Source: an uncultured Gammaproteobacteria bacterium
GTDB taxonomy: Bacteria > Pseudomonadota > Gammaproteobacteria > Arenicellales > JAANXG01
Length of the DNA: 64,000 bases
Reading direction: 5' to 3'
NCBI GenBank assembly: GCA_947259395.1
Contig: CAMYMN010000001.1
Location: 1-64,000, forward strand
How positions within the stretch are numbered: position 1 is the first letter of the stretch; each line of letters starts with the position of its first letter. Made by a program: the position numbers and the translations under genes. Of the stretch, positions 38,176 to 47,809 are shown piece by piece. Below the pieces are notes generated by a model that was not told the origin of the DNA, ran no database searches, and was given only the letters and a program-made list of their open reading frames with translations.

Positions 38176-39057
38176 TTAAAACACGTACACGAACACAAAC
38201 AACCCGACCCATACCGTATCTACAAAATGCCAATACCAGGCACTGGCCTCGAACGCAAAGTGGTTATCCGGCTTGAAGTGCCCGCGTATACAGCGCAGCC
38301 ACACTACTGCTAGCATAATCGCGCCGATGGTCACATGCAGACCGTGAAAGCCGGTTAGCATGAAAAAAGTTCCCCCATAGACGCCGGTGCCCAGAGTCAG
38401 GCCCAGCTCGGAATACGCGTGGTGATACTCGATTGCCTGAAAGTACAAGAACACGATACCGAGCGCGACCGTCAACCCCAACCACAATATTAGTGTGCCG
38501 CGGGCGCCTTGCTTCAACGCATGATGCGCGATCGTGACCGTGACACTGGATGATAACAACAATAATGTGTTGAGCACCGGTATGCCCCACGGTCCGATGG
38601 TGGAAAACTGCGTAGCGGGGTCGGATACCGCGGTATCCGCGTCTATTGGCATCGGTCCCTTGGGTCCGGCGGTGGGCCATCCACCCTCATAATTGGGCCA
38701 CAGCAAGTCGGTGTCAGCCAACCACGGTACCGCCAAGGTGCGGGCATAGAACAGCGCACCAAAAAAGGCGGCAAAAAACATGATTTCTGAAAAAATGAAC
38801 CACAACATACTCATGCGGAACGACATACCGACGTGGTCGTTGTACAACCCACCCTCGCTTTCGTTGATGACTGTGCCAAACCAACCGATCAGCATTAATG
38901 CGATGATGCCGGCGCCGAAGATCATCAACCAAGGACCCGCCGTCCCCTCGTTGAGAAACAGCATAAAGCCCAACAACAAAGTGAACAGCCCAATGGATCC
39001 GATGATCGGCCATGCGCTCGGGTTAGGAAGGTAATAGCTGCCTGGTGCGCCACTCAT
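38176..39057 (-). CDS. ctaE: Cytochrome c oxidase subunit III
   Basis: The 293-residue membrane protein has seven hydrophobic segments and the subunit III signatures FRMSMLWFIFSEIMFFAAFF, TVTIAHHALKQG, EYHHAYSELG, GFHGLHVTIGA and FEASAWYWHFVDTVWVGLF. It stabilises the heme-copper oxidase core. It lies after ctaG, in the usual ctaC-ctaD-ctaG-ctaE order. Confidence 0.97.
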   Translation of the reverse strand: MSGAPGSYYLPNPSAWPIIGSIGLFTLLLGFMLFLNEGTAGPWLMIFGAGIIALMLIGWFGTVINESEGGLYNDHVGMSFRMSMLWFIFSEIMFFAAFFGALFYARTLAVPWLADTDLLWPNYEGGWPTAGPKGPMPIDADTAVSDPATQFSTIGPWGIPVLNTLLLLSSSVTVTIAHHALKQGARGTLILWLGLTVALGIVFLYFQAIEYHHAYSELGLTLGTGVYGGTFFMLTGFHGLHVTIGAIMLAVVWLRCIRGHFKPDNHFAFEASAWYWHFVDTVWVGLFVFVYVF

Positions 39058-39090
39058 TTTATATTTCCCCTTGAGTCATCAACCTTGGTG

Positions 39091-39705
39091 TTAACTTTTC
39101 TTGTCCGGATGCGTTTTTTCAAGCTTCGCGTCTTTATGTGTTGCCTTGACCGTTTTCTGCTTGACATATTTCTCAGCATTAAAGAATGCATAAGAGAGGG
39201 TAATCGTATTCACGCTGTGCGGAATATCTGGTTCCACCACAAACTGTACCGTCATTTCTTTGGTCTCACCTGCATCCAGGTATTGTTCGGTGAAACAAAA
39301 ACATTCAGTCTTATTGAAATGAGCGGCCGCCTCTCCCGGTGAGACGCTGGGAATCGCTCGGCCAACGACCGTGCGGTTGCTGGTGTTGCGCGCGATATAC
39401 GTCGCTCGGGCAAGCGCCCCTGGCTGCACTTCCATCTTCGCGACCGTGGGTCGAAACTCCCAAGGTAAACCACTGGCAGCATTGCCGGTAAATTCCACGG
39501 TAATCCAACGTTCCTTATCTATCGGCGTGGCTTCTACCGTCCGGCTATCCGTCACACCGGTCTTGCCGTTCAGACCGGTGATGTCGCAGAACACGTCATA
39601 CAAGGGCACCAACGCAAACCCGAAGCCGAACATCGCAAATACCGCCAGCACGAGCCGGAAAATCAAGCGGCGGTTGGTGGGCGGTTGCTGAGCTGTTGCG
39701 GTCAT
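39091..39705 (-). CDS. ctaG: Cytochrome c oxidase assembly protein CtaG/Cox11
   Basis: Cox11 delivers copper to the CuB centre of subunit I. From the ATG at 39705, which overlaps the stop of the small gene before it, the protein has an N-terminal membrane helix and a periplasmic domain. The copper-binding pair of cysteines is in ECFCFTEQ, followed by LDAGETKEM and VNTITLSYAFF. The length is about 204 residues, as expected. Confidence 0.96.
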   Translation of the reverse strand: MTATAQQPPTNRRLIFRLVLAVFAMFGFGFALVPLYDVFCDITGLNGKTGVTDSRTVEATPIDKERWITVEFTGNAASGLPWEFRPTVAKMEVQPGALARATYIARNTSNRTVVGRAIPSVSPGEAAAHFNKTECFCFTEQYLDAGETKEMTVQFVVEPDIPHSVNTITLSYAFFNAEKYVKQKTVKATHKDAKLEKTHPDKKS

Positions 39706-39833
39706 GACCAATCCATCAATAACGAGGCAATAAAAAACCCTGCAGCCACGACACCCAGCAACAACGCAAGACGCCTGTTGGCCCTTGCCCGCTTTCGATC
39801 ATTGGCAAACTCGGCACCACTTGGATCGGTCAC
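39702..39833 (-). CDS. Cytochrome oxidase small assembly protein (43 residues)
   Basis: Between ctaD and ctaG a short frame from GTG 39833 encodes TDPSGAEFANDRKRARANRR followed by a single hydrophobic helix LALLLGVVAAGFFIASLLM. Its TGA stop overlaps the ctaG ATG (ATGA). Tiny one-helix proteins of this kind occupy the same slot in many proteobacterial oxidase clusters. The overlap and position argue strongly for a real gene; a TTG at 39839 is the alternative start. Confidence 0.75.
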   Translation of the reverse strand: MTDPSGAEFANDRKRARANRRLALLLGVVAAGFFIASLLMDWS

Positions 39834-39845
39834 CCGCAAACTCTT

Positions 39846-41423
39846 CTATGCGACCCGTGGCGGGGTCTCAAACGTGTGGTAGGGAGCCGGTGATGGCACG
39901 GTCCATTCCAGGCCACGCGGCTGTTCCCAGACTTCGTCGCTCGCTTTGTCTCCGCCGCGCACGCACTTGATGACGACATAGACGAACAGCAACTGCGACA
40001 GGCCAAGGCCAAACGCCCCGATGCTGGAGATCACGTTGAACTCGGTGAATTGCAGTGCGTAATCCGGAATGCGCCGCGGCATCCCAGCGAGGCCCAGAAA
40101 GTGCTGTGGGAAGAACGTGATATTAAAGAAAATCGTGTTCGACCAAAAATGGGCCTTACCGAGCTTTTCGTCATACATATGGCCGGTCCATTTCGGCAAC
40201 CAATAATAGGCACCGCCCATCATCGCCATGATTGATCCAGAAAACAGGACGTAGTGGAAGTGAGCAACGACAAAATAGGTATCGTGGTACTGGAAGTCGG
40301 CGGGTGTGATCGCCAACATCAGCCCAGAAAAACCGCCGATGGTAAACAGAAACACGACGGCGATAGCGAACAACATCGGGGTTTCAAACGTCAGCGAGCC
40401 ACGCCACATGGTGGAGACCCAATTAAACACTTTCACCCCCGTGGGTACCGCGATCAACATTGTCGAGTACATAAAAAACAGCTCACCCGCCAGCGGCATG
40501 CCTACAGTGAACATATGGTGCGCCCACACGATGAATGACAAAAAGGCGATTCCCGCGGTCGCCAGCACCATGGTGGTGTAACCGAACAGCGGCTTGCGCG
40601 AAAACGTCGGGATGATTTCGGAAATGATTCCAAACGCCGGCAGGATCAGAATATACACCTCGGGGTGTCCGAAAAACCAAAATATGTGTTGAAACATCAC
40701 CGGGTCACCGCCACCAGCGGGATTGAAAAAGGCGGTATCGAAATGCCGGTCGGTCAGCAGCATGGTGACTACGCCGGCGAGCACCGGCATCACCGCGATC
40801 AGCAGGAATGCAGTGATCAACCAGGTCCAAACGAACAAAGGCAGTTTCATCAATGTCATGCCCGGTGCACGCATGTTAAAGATCGTCACGATCACATTGA
40901 TGGCGCCGAGTATCGACGAGACGCCCATCATATGGACCGCGAATATGGTCATATCCACAGCCATGCCACCCTGGATCGACAACGGCGCATACAACGTCCA
41001 TCCCGCGGCCGGTCCGCCGCCAGCAGTGAGCAGGCTCGATAACAGCATCGTGAATGCGAAAGGTAGTATCCAAAAGCTCCAATTATTGAGGCGCGGTAAC
41101 GCCATGTCCGGCGCCCCAATCATCATTGGTAACATCCAGTTCGCGAACCCGACGAAACCTGGCATGACTGCGCCGAAGATCATGACCAGCGCGTGCATGG
41201 TGGTCATTTGATTAAAGAAATGCGGGTCTACCACCTGCAGGCCCGGCTGAAACAATTCGGTGCGAATGACCAACGCCATCAACCCACCGACCATGAACAT
41301 GGCCAGGGAAAAACACAGGTAAAGCGTTCCGATATCCTTGTGATTGGTGGTCGTGATCCAACGCAGGATGCCGGTGGGATGAGCGTGATGTTCGTCGTGA
41401 TGGGCGGCTTCTTCTGTTGCCAT
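39846..41423 (-). CDS. ctaD: Cytochrome c oxidase subunit I
   Basis: The 525-residue membrane protein is the catalytic heme-copper subunit. It has 12 hydrophobic segments and the histidine ligands in TMHALVMIFG (low-spin heme), GHPEVYILILPAFG (CuB histidine and the cross-linked tyrosine), WAHHMFTVG (two CuB histidines) and VVAHFHYVL (both hemes). The glutamate-containing proton channel motif GHPEVY is of the A type. The first 16 residues are histidine-rich. AAGGAG precedes the ATG. Confidence 0.98.
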   Translation of the reverse strand: MATEEAAHHDEHHAHPTGILRWITTTNHKDIGTLYLCFSLAMFMVGGLMALVIRTELFQPGLQVVDPHFFNQMTTMHALVMIFGAVMPGFVGFANWMLPMMIGAPDMALPRLNNWSFWILPFAFTMLLSSLLTAGGGPAAGWTLYAPLSIQGGMAVDMTIFAVHMMGVSSILGAINVIVTIFNMRAPGMTLMKLPLFVWTWLITAFLLIAVMPVLAGVVTMLLTDRHFDTAFFNPAGGGDPVMFQHIFWFFGHPEVYILILPAFGIISEIIPTFSRKPLFGYTTMVLATAGIAFLSFIVWAHHMFTVGMPLAGELFFMYSTMLIAVPTGVKVFNWVSTMWRGSLTFETPMLFAIAVVFLFTIGGFSGLMLAITPADFQYHDTYFVVAHFHYVLFSGSIMAMMGGAYYWLPKWTGHMYDEKLGKAHFWSNTIFFNITFFPQHFLGLAGMPRRIPDYALQFTEFNVISSIGAFGLGLSQLLFVYVVIKCVRGGDKASDEVWEQPRGLEWTVPSPAPYHTFETPPRVA

Positions 41424-41455
41424 AGTTATTGTCTCCTTATTATGCGCACTATCTT

Positions 41456-42583
41456 CTAGCGAACGCTGTTGACCTGGGCGGGCTGCACGATGTCACCGGT
41501 GTTGTTGCCAAGTGCGTTACGCTGATAGGTGACCACTGCCGCGATGTCGAGATCAGAGAGTTGGTTCATGAACGCCTGCATCGCGGTACCGGATTTGCCG
41601 TTCATGACCAGGCCCACATGCGCAGTGACAGGACCAGTCGCAACCGGACTGCCGGTGATGGCGGGAAACGCACCGGGCACACCCTTACCGTCGGCGCCAT
41701 GGCAGGCGACGCAATTGGCATAGACCTTCTCGCCATGGGCCAACAATTCGTCTTTGGACCATTCCCTGGCTGCGTCTGCGGTATCCTTGGCTTGACCCTG
41801 CTTTTCACTCGCGAGCCAGGCTTCGAACTGTTCCGGTGATTTCGCCTCTACCACGACAGGCATAAATCCATGATCCTTACCGCACAACTCGGTGCACTGT
41901 CCGCGATAGGTGCCCGGCTTTTCGACCAAGGTCCACATCTCGTTGATATAGCCCGGTATCGCGTCTTTCTTCGCGCCGAACTGCGGTATCCACCAGGAAT
42001 GAATCACGTCGTTCGCTGTCAGAAGAAACCGAATTTTCTTGTTGGTTGGGACCACCAGCGGCTTGTCCACTTCGAGCAGATAGTTCGCGCCCTTGGGTTC
42101 GATGCCTTCGATCTGCGCCCTCGGCGTGGCTAGGTTGCTATAGAAACCGACGTCGTGTTCAAGATATTCATACCGCCATTTCCATTGATAACCGGTAATC
42201 TTTATTGTGAGATCGGCTTTCGACGTGTCCTCCATATTGATCAGTGTCGCGGTCGACGGAATCGCCATGCCGACCAGAATCAAAAACGGGATGATAGTCC
42301 ACACCACTTCCGCTGTTGTGCTGTGTGAGAACTGTGCCGCTTGATATCCCTTACTCTTGCGATGGGCATAGAGGGAATAAAACATAAATGAAAAAACGAC
42401 CACAAAAATAATCAGGCAGATCAACAGGATCAAATTGTGCAGTTCGAGGATATCGCGCCCGATGGGAGACACCGGTGTCGGTAGATTGAGCCCCCAAGCG
42501 GCGACGGCAACATCAGCCAATAGACCGATTGCCGCAACGCTCAAGACGGTAATGACGGCTGTTATTATTCGCGAAGATAACAT
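41456..42583 (-). CDS. ctaC: Cytochrome c oxidase subunit II with fused cytochrome c domain
   Basis: The start is ATG 42583, giving 375 residues. A signal-like helix (8-28) and two membrane helices (50-70, 95-115) precede the CuA domain. Copper ligands are His195, Cys230, Cys234, His238 and Met241 (GQCTELCGKDHGFM). After a linker a C-terminal cytochrome c domain carries CVACH (Cys291, Cys294, His295), so this is a caa3-like arrangement in which electrons can enter through the fused heme. It is the first gene of the oxidase operon. Confidence 0.97.
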   Translation of the reverse strand: MLSSRIITAVITVLSVAAIGLLADVAVAAWGLNLPTPVSPIGRDILELHNLILLICLIIFVVVFSFMFYSLYAHRKSKGYQAAQFSHSTTAEVVWTIIPFLILVGMAIPSTATLINMEDTSKADLTIKITGYQWKWRYEYLEHDVGFYSNLATPRAQIEGIEPKGANYLLEVDKPLVVPTNKKIRFLLTANDVIHSWWIPQFGAKKDAIPGYINEMWTLVEKPGTYRGQCTELCGKDHGFMPVVVEAKSPEQFEAWLASEKQGQAKDTADAAREWSKDELLAHGEKVYANCVACHGADGKGVPGAFPAITGSPVATGPVTAHVGLVMNGKSGTAMQAFMNQLSDLDIAAVVTYQRNALGNNTGDIVQPAQVNSVR

Positions 42584-42590
42584 GGGTCGT

Positions 42591-43082
42591 TTACTCCGAA
42601 ACATTGTTATGCACTTGTGGGCCATGGTAACGAATCGCATCTCGAATCTGTTGTGCGAGCTTGTCTTTCACTTGTTCGGTCAACGCCGAGCCGATGGCGA
42701 CGAAACGCCCGTGCGAGCCGACTAATAAGTGCGTTGGTTGGAGCCTGTTTGCCCCCCGTTCCCGCCGAATCCGTGTCCAATAGCGCTGGAAGTCATGCGT
42801 AACCGTGCGCTCGCCTTGTCTTTTGATAATCGTGACCTTCTCGTCTTTAACGGTGATCAACTCGTAATCCGTAGTACTACGAACCGTGACCGCCATCGCT
42901 GCCGCGATTGCCAAGATCTCGAGCCCTGCGAATGGCAGTATTAACCAATAACCCAGCGTCAAGAAGCTCAGGCTGAAGGTAACCGTAAGCACCGCGAAAC
43001 ATATGATCACCACCGCCATGGAACGCGGGGTCATGGAGCTGTTTCGGCGGATGACAGCCTGAAACTCGTCGTCGTTTACCAT
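42591..43082 (-). CDS. DUF2244 membrane protein
   Basis: The 163-residue protein, starting at ATG 43082 (MVNDDEFQAVI), has two hydrophobic segments at about 20-60 and a C-terminal cytoplasmic region with ERTVTHDFQRYWTRIRRER. DUF2244 proteins are commonly found upstream of ctaC in proteobacteria; the function is unknown. The stop lies seven bases before the ctaC start, so it belongs to the operon. A longer upstream frame exists but has no good ribosome binding site. Confidence 0.85.
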   Translation of the reverse strand: MVNDDEFQAVIRRNSSMTPRSMAVVIICFAVLTVTFSLSFLTLGYWLILPFAGLEILAIAAAMAVTVRSTTDYELITVKDEKVTIIKRQGERTVTHDFQRYWTRIRRERGANRLQPTHLLVGSHGRFVAIGSALTEQVKDKLAQQIRDAIRYHGPQVHNNVSE

Positions 43083-43264
43083 GACAGGGCTGGTCCTCTC
43101 CTCCAACACACAACGCTTCAGGAACCGGGCGCGGACAGTAGCATACGGAAAATAACCCATCAACACTGTCAACTTAAGGTTTTTTCAGCCCCCGGGACAT
43201 TTGCGGAGGGTGATCCGTTAGGGATCGCCTAGTTACTAGTCGCAGGCGCCGAAGTTGACCACCG

Positions 43265-43942
43265 TCAAGGGGGCAAATCCGTCAGGTAACGGCTCACCAC
43301 CGCCGGTTCCGGATCCGCCGACAGATACGGAATCACGCCCCACAGCGGAGCATCCAGCCGGGCTCTGAGCGCATCGACATTTTCCATCGCCAGCTCCGTG
43401 TGCGCCTGGATATGGTTGGCGACCCACCCCACCAGCTCGGCGCCGGCACTGCTGATGGCCGCGGCGGTCAACAACGCATGATTCAGACAACCCAAGCGGA
43501 TGCCCACCACCAGAATAACCGGCAGGCCCAGGGACAGGGCGACATCCGCCACCGCGAAATCCGTGCCCAACGGGACCTGCCATCCCCCTACTCCCTCGAC
43601 GACGACGCGATCGCTGGCGGCCGCCAATTCATCGAAACGAGCGCGGATGAGTGCGCAATCGATACGAACACCGGCCTGGGAGGCGGCAAGATGGGGCGCG
43701 ACCGCCGGTGCAAACGCATACGGGTTGACCGTTTCGTAGGGTGCATCGACGTTGCTCACCGCCAGCAAACGTTCGGCGTCCGTATTCCGCAGTCCGGCAT
43801 CCGTAGTCCGGCAACCGCTGGCCACCGGTTTCATTACCGCGATCCGGCGCCCGTCCTGCCGCCAGCGCCACACCAGAGCCTGTGCAAACAGGGTTTTCCC
43901 GATCTCGGTGTCGGTGCCGGTTACGAACACACCCGTATACAT
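43265..43942 (-). CDS. bioD: Dethiobiotin synthetase
   Basis: BioD closes the ureido ring from diaminopelargonate, CO2 and ATP. From ATG 43942, 225 residues are encoded. The P-loop is GTDTEIGKT (Lys16), followed by KPVASGC and VVVEGVGGWQVPL. It is the last gene of the biotin operon, two bases after bioC. Confidence 0.95.
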   Translation of the reverse strand: MYTGVFVTGTDTEIGKTLFAQALVWRWRQDGRRIAVMKPVASGCRTTDAGLRNTDAERLLAVSNVDAPYETVNPYAFAPAVAPHLAASQAGVRIDCALIRARFDELAAASDRVVVEGVGGWQVPLGTDFAVADVALSLGLPVILVVGIRLGCLNHALLTAAAISSAGAELVGWVANHIQAHTELAMENVDALRARLDAPLWGVIPYLSADPEPAVVSRYLTDLPP

Positions 43943-43944
43943 CG

Positions 43945-44817
43945 CTACCCTTTCCTGATCTCTGTCACCGGTATGGAGATCACACCTTCGCGGTCGCGGG
44001 ACGAGCGATGTGCCGGCGCCCACGCATGACCATAGATAATCTCGTATGAGCACTGCAGCCGCCCTTGCGGGTCTATGTGAGACTCCATGGCACGGCGAAA
44101 GCGGTCAAACCGGGTTTTACCGACCAGACCTTTGAAGCGATGCGCCGCCGCGTTGTTAGAGCCGATCAACTTCAAATCCATCAACAGGTCGTTGAGATTC
44201 GCGTACGTCAATGCCGCGTAATCCACATCCACGACCGGCATTTGGAATAGATGCCGGGTCATGGCATCCCCGATATCGTGCATATCGATAAACGTGTGCA
44301 CGTGTATGTCATCGTCTACTTGCCGCCACGCGTGGCGTATCTCTTTGAGGGTATCGGGACCGAAAGTGGAAAACATCAGCAAGCCCTCGGGCTTTAATAC
44401 CCGCGAAAACTCTGCGAGCGCCAAGTCCAGATCACACCACTGCAACGTTACGTTGCAAAAAATCATGTCGATAGACCGGTCTTTCAAGGGGCAGTGTTCT
44501 GCGTCGCCGGCAATCACCGGCTGCGACCGAAACCACCGCGGCCGACGGCGCGCCTTTCGCAACATCGCCGGCGCGATATCCAGTCCAATCACCGCCGCCT
44601 TTGGGTAGCGCTTTTGCAGTCCACGAAGGGCGTAACCGGTGCCACAACCCACATCGATGATGGTGGCGGGTCGGATGGTGGTGATGTCGAGCCGGCTGAT
44701 CATCTCATCCGCAATGCGCTTTTGCAGCACCGCCGTCTCGTCGTAGGTTTGCGCGGCGCGTTCAAAAGCCCGGCGCACACGCTGTTTATCGAGCTGGAAC
44801 CGCATCGGTTCACGCAT
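43945..44817 (-). CDS. bioC: Malonyl-ACP O-methyltransferase
   Basis: BioC methylates malonyl-ACP so the pimelate chain can be built by fatty acid synthesis. The 290-residue protein has the BioC start RVRRAFERAAQTYDETAVLQ, the SAM-binding motif IIDVGCGTGYALRG, and LQWCDLDLALAEFSRVLKP. It overlaps the end of bioH by eight bases, so translation is probably coupled. Confidence 0.95.
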   Translation of the reverse strand: MREPMRFQLDKQRVRRAFERAAQTYDETAVLQKRIADEMISRLDITTIRPATIIDVGCGTGYALRGLQKRYPKAAVIGLDIAPAMLRKARRRPRWFRSQPVIAGDAEHCPLKDRSIDMIFCNVTLQWCDLDLALAEFSRVLKPEGLLMFSTFGPDTLKEIRHAWRQVDDDIHVHTFIDMHDIGDAMTRHLFQMPVVDVDYAALTYANLNDLLMDLKLIGSNNAAAHRFKGLVGKTRFDRFRRAMESHIDPQGRLQCSYEIIYGHAWAPAHRSSRDREGVISIPVTEIRKG

Positions 44818-45556
44818 CGTCGCGACCCAACAGGCTGACGAATTCTCGTGGATGCGTCACAAACGGCGCGTGCCCGCCGGGCAACCAGGACAGACGCGCA
44901 TGCGGTATCCGGTCGGCCAGATACTGTGCGGCAGCGGGCGGCACCAGGCGATCGAAGCGGCCGTGGATGACATCAGTGGGGACTGTCACCCGTGAGAGCA
45001 GCGGACGGAGGTCGCTGGATTTCAAGATTTCCAAACTGCGTTCCAGAACCCTCTTGTCGGGTGCCCCACACGCGACGATCAAGGCGCCGAGTTGCCGGGC
45101 CAGTTTCCTACTGCGACCCAGCTTCGCAGATTGCAACAATAAAAAGCGGATCAAAGCGGCGTCGTAGTCTGTCGACAAGTCTCGACAGAACTGGTCCATA
45201 TCGTCGGCGCTGACGCCGTGCTGCCATTGACGGTCGGCAACGAACTTGGCAGTACTGCCCACCAAAATCAGCTGGATCACCTGCGCCGGGCGGGATATCG
45301 CTACTTGCATTGCCACCATCCCACCCAAAGACCATCCGATCCACACCGCCGGACCGGTCACCGAATCAGCAACGGTCTCCGCCATGGCGCGTAACGAATC
45401 ACTACCAGGTAACGCGGATTGTTGACCGTATCCGGGTAGATCCGCAGCGACAACCTGATACCGATTTGCGAGCGCGTCGGAGATCGGACGCCAGACACAA
45501 CGATTGACCCCCCATCCATGCACCAACACCAGTCGCCGCTTCGCCACCGCAGTCAT
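44810..45556 (-). CDS. bioH: Pimeloyl-ACP methyl ester esterase
   Basis: BioH removes the methyl group from pimeloyl-ACP methyl ester. This 248-residue alpha/beta hydrolase has LVLVHGWGVN at the oxyanion hole, nucleophile Ser76 in GWSLGG, aspartate in IHGRFDRLVP and histidine in GGHAPFVTHP. It lies between bioF and bioC, four bases before the bioF stop is reached on the same strand, which confirms the role. Confidence 0.95.
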   Translation of the reverse strand: MTAVAKRRLVLVHGWGVNRCVWRPISDALANRYQVVAADLPGYGQQSALPGSDSLRAMAETVADSVTGPAVWIGWSLGGMVAMQVAISRPAQVIQLILVGSTAKFVADRQWQHGVSADDMDQFCRDLSTDYDAALIRFLLLQSAKLGRSRKLARQLGALIVACGAPDKRVLERSLEILKSSDLRPLLSRVTVPTDVIHGRFDRLVPPAAAQYLADRIPHARLSWLPGGHAPFVTHPREFVSLLGRDDA

Positions 45557-45559
45557 GCC

Positions 45560-46729
45560 CTAGTGCGTGCCGTTCATAACCCCGCTCAATGCCTCGAGCA
45601 GGCGATCCACGTCCTGTTCGCTGTGAGCGGCGGAAAATGTCACCCGCAACCGTGATGTATGCACGGGTACGGTAGGCGGCCGAATTGCGGTAACCAAGAT
45701 ACCGGTTTTCTTCAAGCCACGGCTAATTGCCAACGCCTGCTGTGGTTCGCCAAGCATGATCGGTTGAATGGGTGTATCCGAATCGGCCAATGGCAGGCCC
45801 AACTCACCCGCCCCCTGGCGAAAGCGTTGTACCAGGTGTTGCAGCCACTCGCGCCGCCATGGCTCTTCGCGCACGATGCGCAACGCCTCGCAAGTTGCTG
45901 CGGACACCGCCGGCGGCGGTGCAGTAGTATATATATAAGTACGCGCCTCCTGAATCAGGGTTTCAATCAGCGCCTCATCCCCGGCGACGAATGCACCAAA
46001 AGTTCCCAGCGCCTTGCCCAGGGTCCCCATCAAAATCACCGGCGGCGCAATCGATAGTGAGTGATGTTCCAGGGAACCGCGTCCCCCCGCGCCCAGCACC
46101 CCCAGGCCATGCGCATCGTCCAGCACAAGCCTTGCATCATGGTCAACGGCCAAAGCAACCAAATCCGTTACCGGCGCGAGATCACCGTCCATACTAAACA
46201 CCGCATCGGTAAGCATCAATTTTCGCTCTGCCTTAGATGTTGCGAGCAGCCGCTGCGCCGCGTCAACATCGGCATGCGGGTAGCGCCGCAACTCGGCGCG
46301 ACACAACAATCCGGCATCGATCAACGAGGCGTGATTGAGCCGGTCTTCGATCAACAGATCGCCGCGCCCCAACAGCGCATTGACGATTCCGAGATTGGCC
46401 ATATAACCGGTGGAAAACAACAATGCTCGCGGCGCACCCACAAAATCCGCTAATGCCTGTTCCAACAATTCGTGAATCCTGTGATGCCCGGTCACTAAAT
46501 GCGAGGCACCGGCACCCACGCCGTACTGATTCGCCGCCTCCTGCAGGGCGCGAACCAACCGGGGATCACTGGCCAAACCGAGATAATCGTTGCTGCAAAA
46601 ACTCAAATAGCTGCCCCCATCGGTGTTGATTCGCGGGCCCTGTGCACCGGTAAGGCTGATGCGCCGGCGGAACAGATTGTCGGCATGACGTTGTGCGACC
46701 CGACGCTCCAATTCGGCGTCCCAAGTCAT
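45560..46729 (-). CDS. bioF: 8-amino-7-oxononanoate synthase
   Basis: BioF condenses pimeloyl-ACP with alanine using pyridoxal phosphate. From ATG 46729 the protein is 389 residues, the usual length; a longer upstream frame lacks homology. Key parts are FCSNDYLGLA, GAGASHLVTGHH, LDDAHGLGVLG and the PLP lysine Lys239 in MGTLGKALGTFG. It follows bioB by 64 bases. Confidence 0.96.
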   Translation of the reverse strand: MTWDAELERRVAQRHADNLFRRRISLTGAQGPRINTDGGSYLSFCSNDYLGLASDPRLVRALQEAANQYGVGAGASHLVTGHHRIHELLEQALADFVGAPRALLFSTGYMANLGIVNALLGRGDLLIEDRLNHASLIDAGLLCRAELRRYPHADVDAAQRLLATSKAERKLMLTDAVFSMDGDLAPVTDLVALAVDHDARLVLDDAHGLGVLGAGGRGSLEHHSLSIAPPVILMGTLGKALGTFGAFVAGDEALIETLIQEARTYIYTTAPPPAVSAATCEALRIVREEPWRREWLQHLVQRFRQGAGELGLPLADSDTPIQPIMLGEPQQALAISRGLKKTGILVTAIRPPTVPVHTSRLRVTFSAAHSEQDVDRLLEALSGVMNGTH

Positions 46730-46793
46730 CGGCGGCTGACCGTAAACTCCGAAGCAGTATTCACATCGGGCAACAGGATCGTAAGCGCCACGA

Positions 46794-47783
46794 TCACTCG
46801 GTCTGCGGCCGTATTCCCAAGCGCTCGAACAAGGATTGGTCATGCGCGACCGTCGCATTGCCGGTGGTGAGCAGTTTCTCCCCGGAAAATATCGAATTGG
46901 CACCGGCGAAGAAACACCACGCCTGCAACTCGTCGCTCATTTCGTCGCGACCGGCAGACAAACGCACGTAGGCTTTAGGCATCGTTATGCGTGCCACCGC
47001 AATGGTGCGCACGAATTCGAACGCGTCGGGTTTTTCTGCACCATGCAGGGGCGTGCCTGGTACTTGAACCAACATATTAATTGGCACGCTCTCCGGATAC
47101 ACCGGCAAGTTCGCCAGGGTGACGACCAGGGATGCACGATCAATTCGCGTCTCACCCATACCGATGATGCCACCACAACAAACGCTAATACCGCAGTCGC
47201 GCACGAAGTCGAGCGTCTGCAATCGATCATCATAGCTGCGCGTGGAGACGATCTCGCGGTAAAACGCGGCGGACGAATCGAGATTGTGGTTGTAATAATC
47301 CAGGCCCGCTATTTTCAGTTGTCGTGCCTGATCGGCGGTTAACATGCCCAACGTCGCGCAGGTCTCCAGTCCGATCGCCTTGACGCGCTTGATGGCCTCA
47401 ACGACTGCTTCCAAATCACGATCTTTGGGATTGCGCCATGCGGCGCCCATGCAAAATCGGGTCGCCCCATCGCGTTTGGCGTTTTTAGCGGCCGTGACGA
47501 TGTCGTCCACAGCCATGAGTTGTTCGGCCTTGATTCCAGTCTGGTAGCGAGCGCTTTGCGGGCAGTAGGCGCAGTCTTCGGGGCAGGCGCCGGTCTTTAT
47601 GCTAAGCAGGGTGCTGAGCTGCACCTCATTGGCATCGAAGTGTTGCCTATGGATTGCGTGTGCTTTAAAAATAAGGTCATTAAACGGCAGCTCGAGCAGT
47701 GCTAATACCTTATCCTCGTCCCAGAGTGGGGTATCGTGTTTCGAGTTGCGGGACCGGCCGGTGCCGGATTCGGTATCGGTCAT
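46794..47783 (-). CDS. bioB: Biotin synthase
   Basis: BioB is a radical SAM enzyme that inserts sulfur into dethiobiotin. The 329-residue protein has the cluster-binding CxxxCxxC motif at Cys67, Cys71 and Cys74 ([13 protein letters not shown]), and later cysteines for the second cluster. The family features YYNHNLDSS and [11 protein letters not shown]-like ([11 protein letters not shown]) are present. It is the first gene of bioB-F-H-C-D and diverges from comF. Confidence 0.97.
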   Translation of the reverse strand: MTDTESGTGRSRNSKHDTPLWDEDKVLALLELPFNDLIFKAHAIHRQHFDANEVQLSTLLSIKTGACPEDCAYCPQSARYQTGIKAEQLMAVDDIVTAAKNAKRDGATRFCMGAAWRNPKDRDLEAVVEAIKRVKAIGLETCATLGMLTADQARQLKIAGLDYYNHNLDSSAAFYREIVSTRSYDDRLQTLDFVRDCGISVCCGGIIGMGETRIDRASLVVTLANLPVYPESVPINMLVQVPGTPLHGAEKPDAFEFVRTIAVARITMPKAYVRLSAGRDEMSDELQAWCFFAGANSIFSGEKLLTTGNATVAHDQSLFERLGIRPQTE

Positions 47784-47809
47784 TGTATTATCGGCAAGGA
47801 CTCAGGCTC

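Noticed and set aside
47699-47809. Upstream in-frame extension of comF
   Set aside because: It would overlap the start of the divergent bioB gene and shows no ComF homology; ATG 47810 is preferred.
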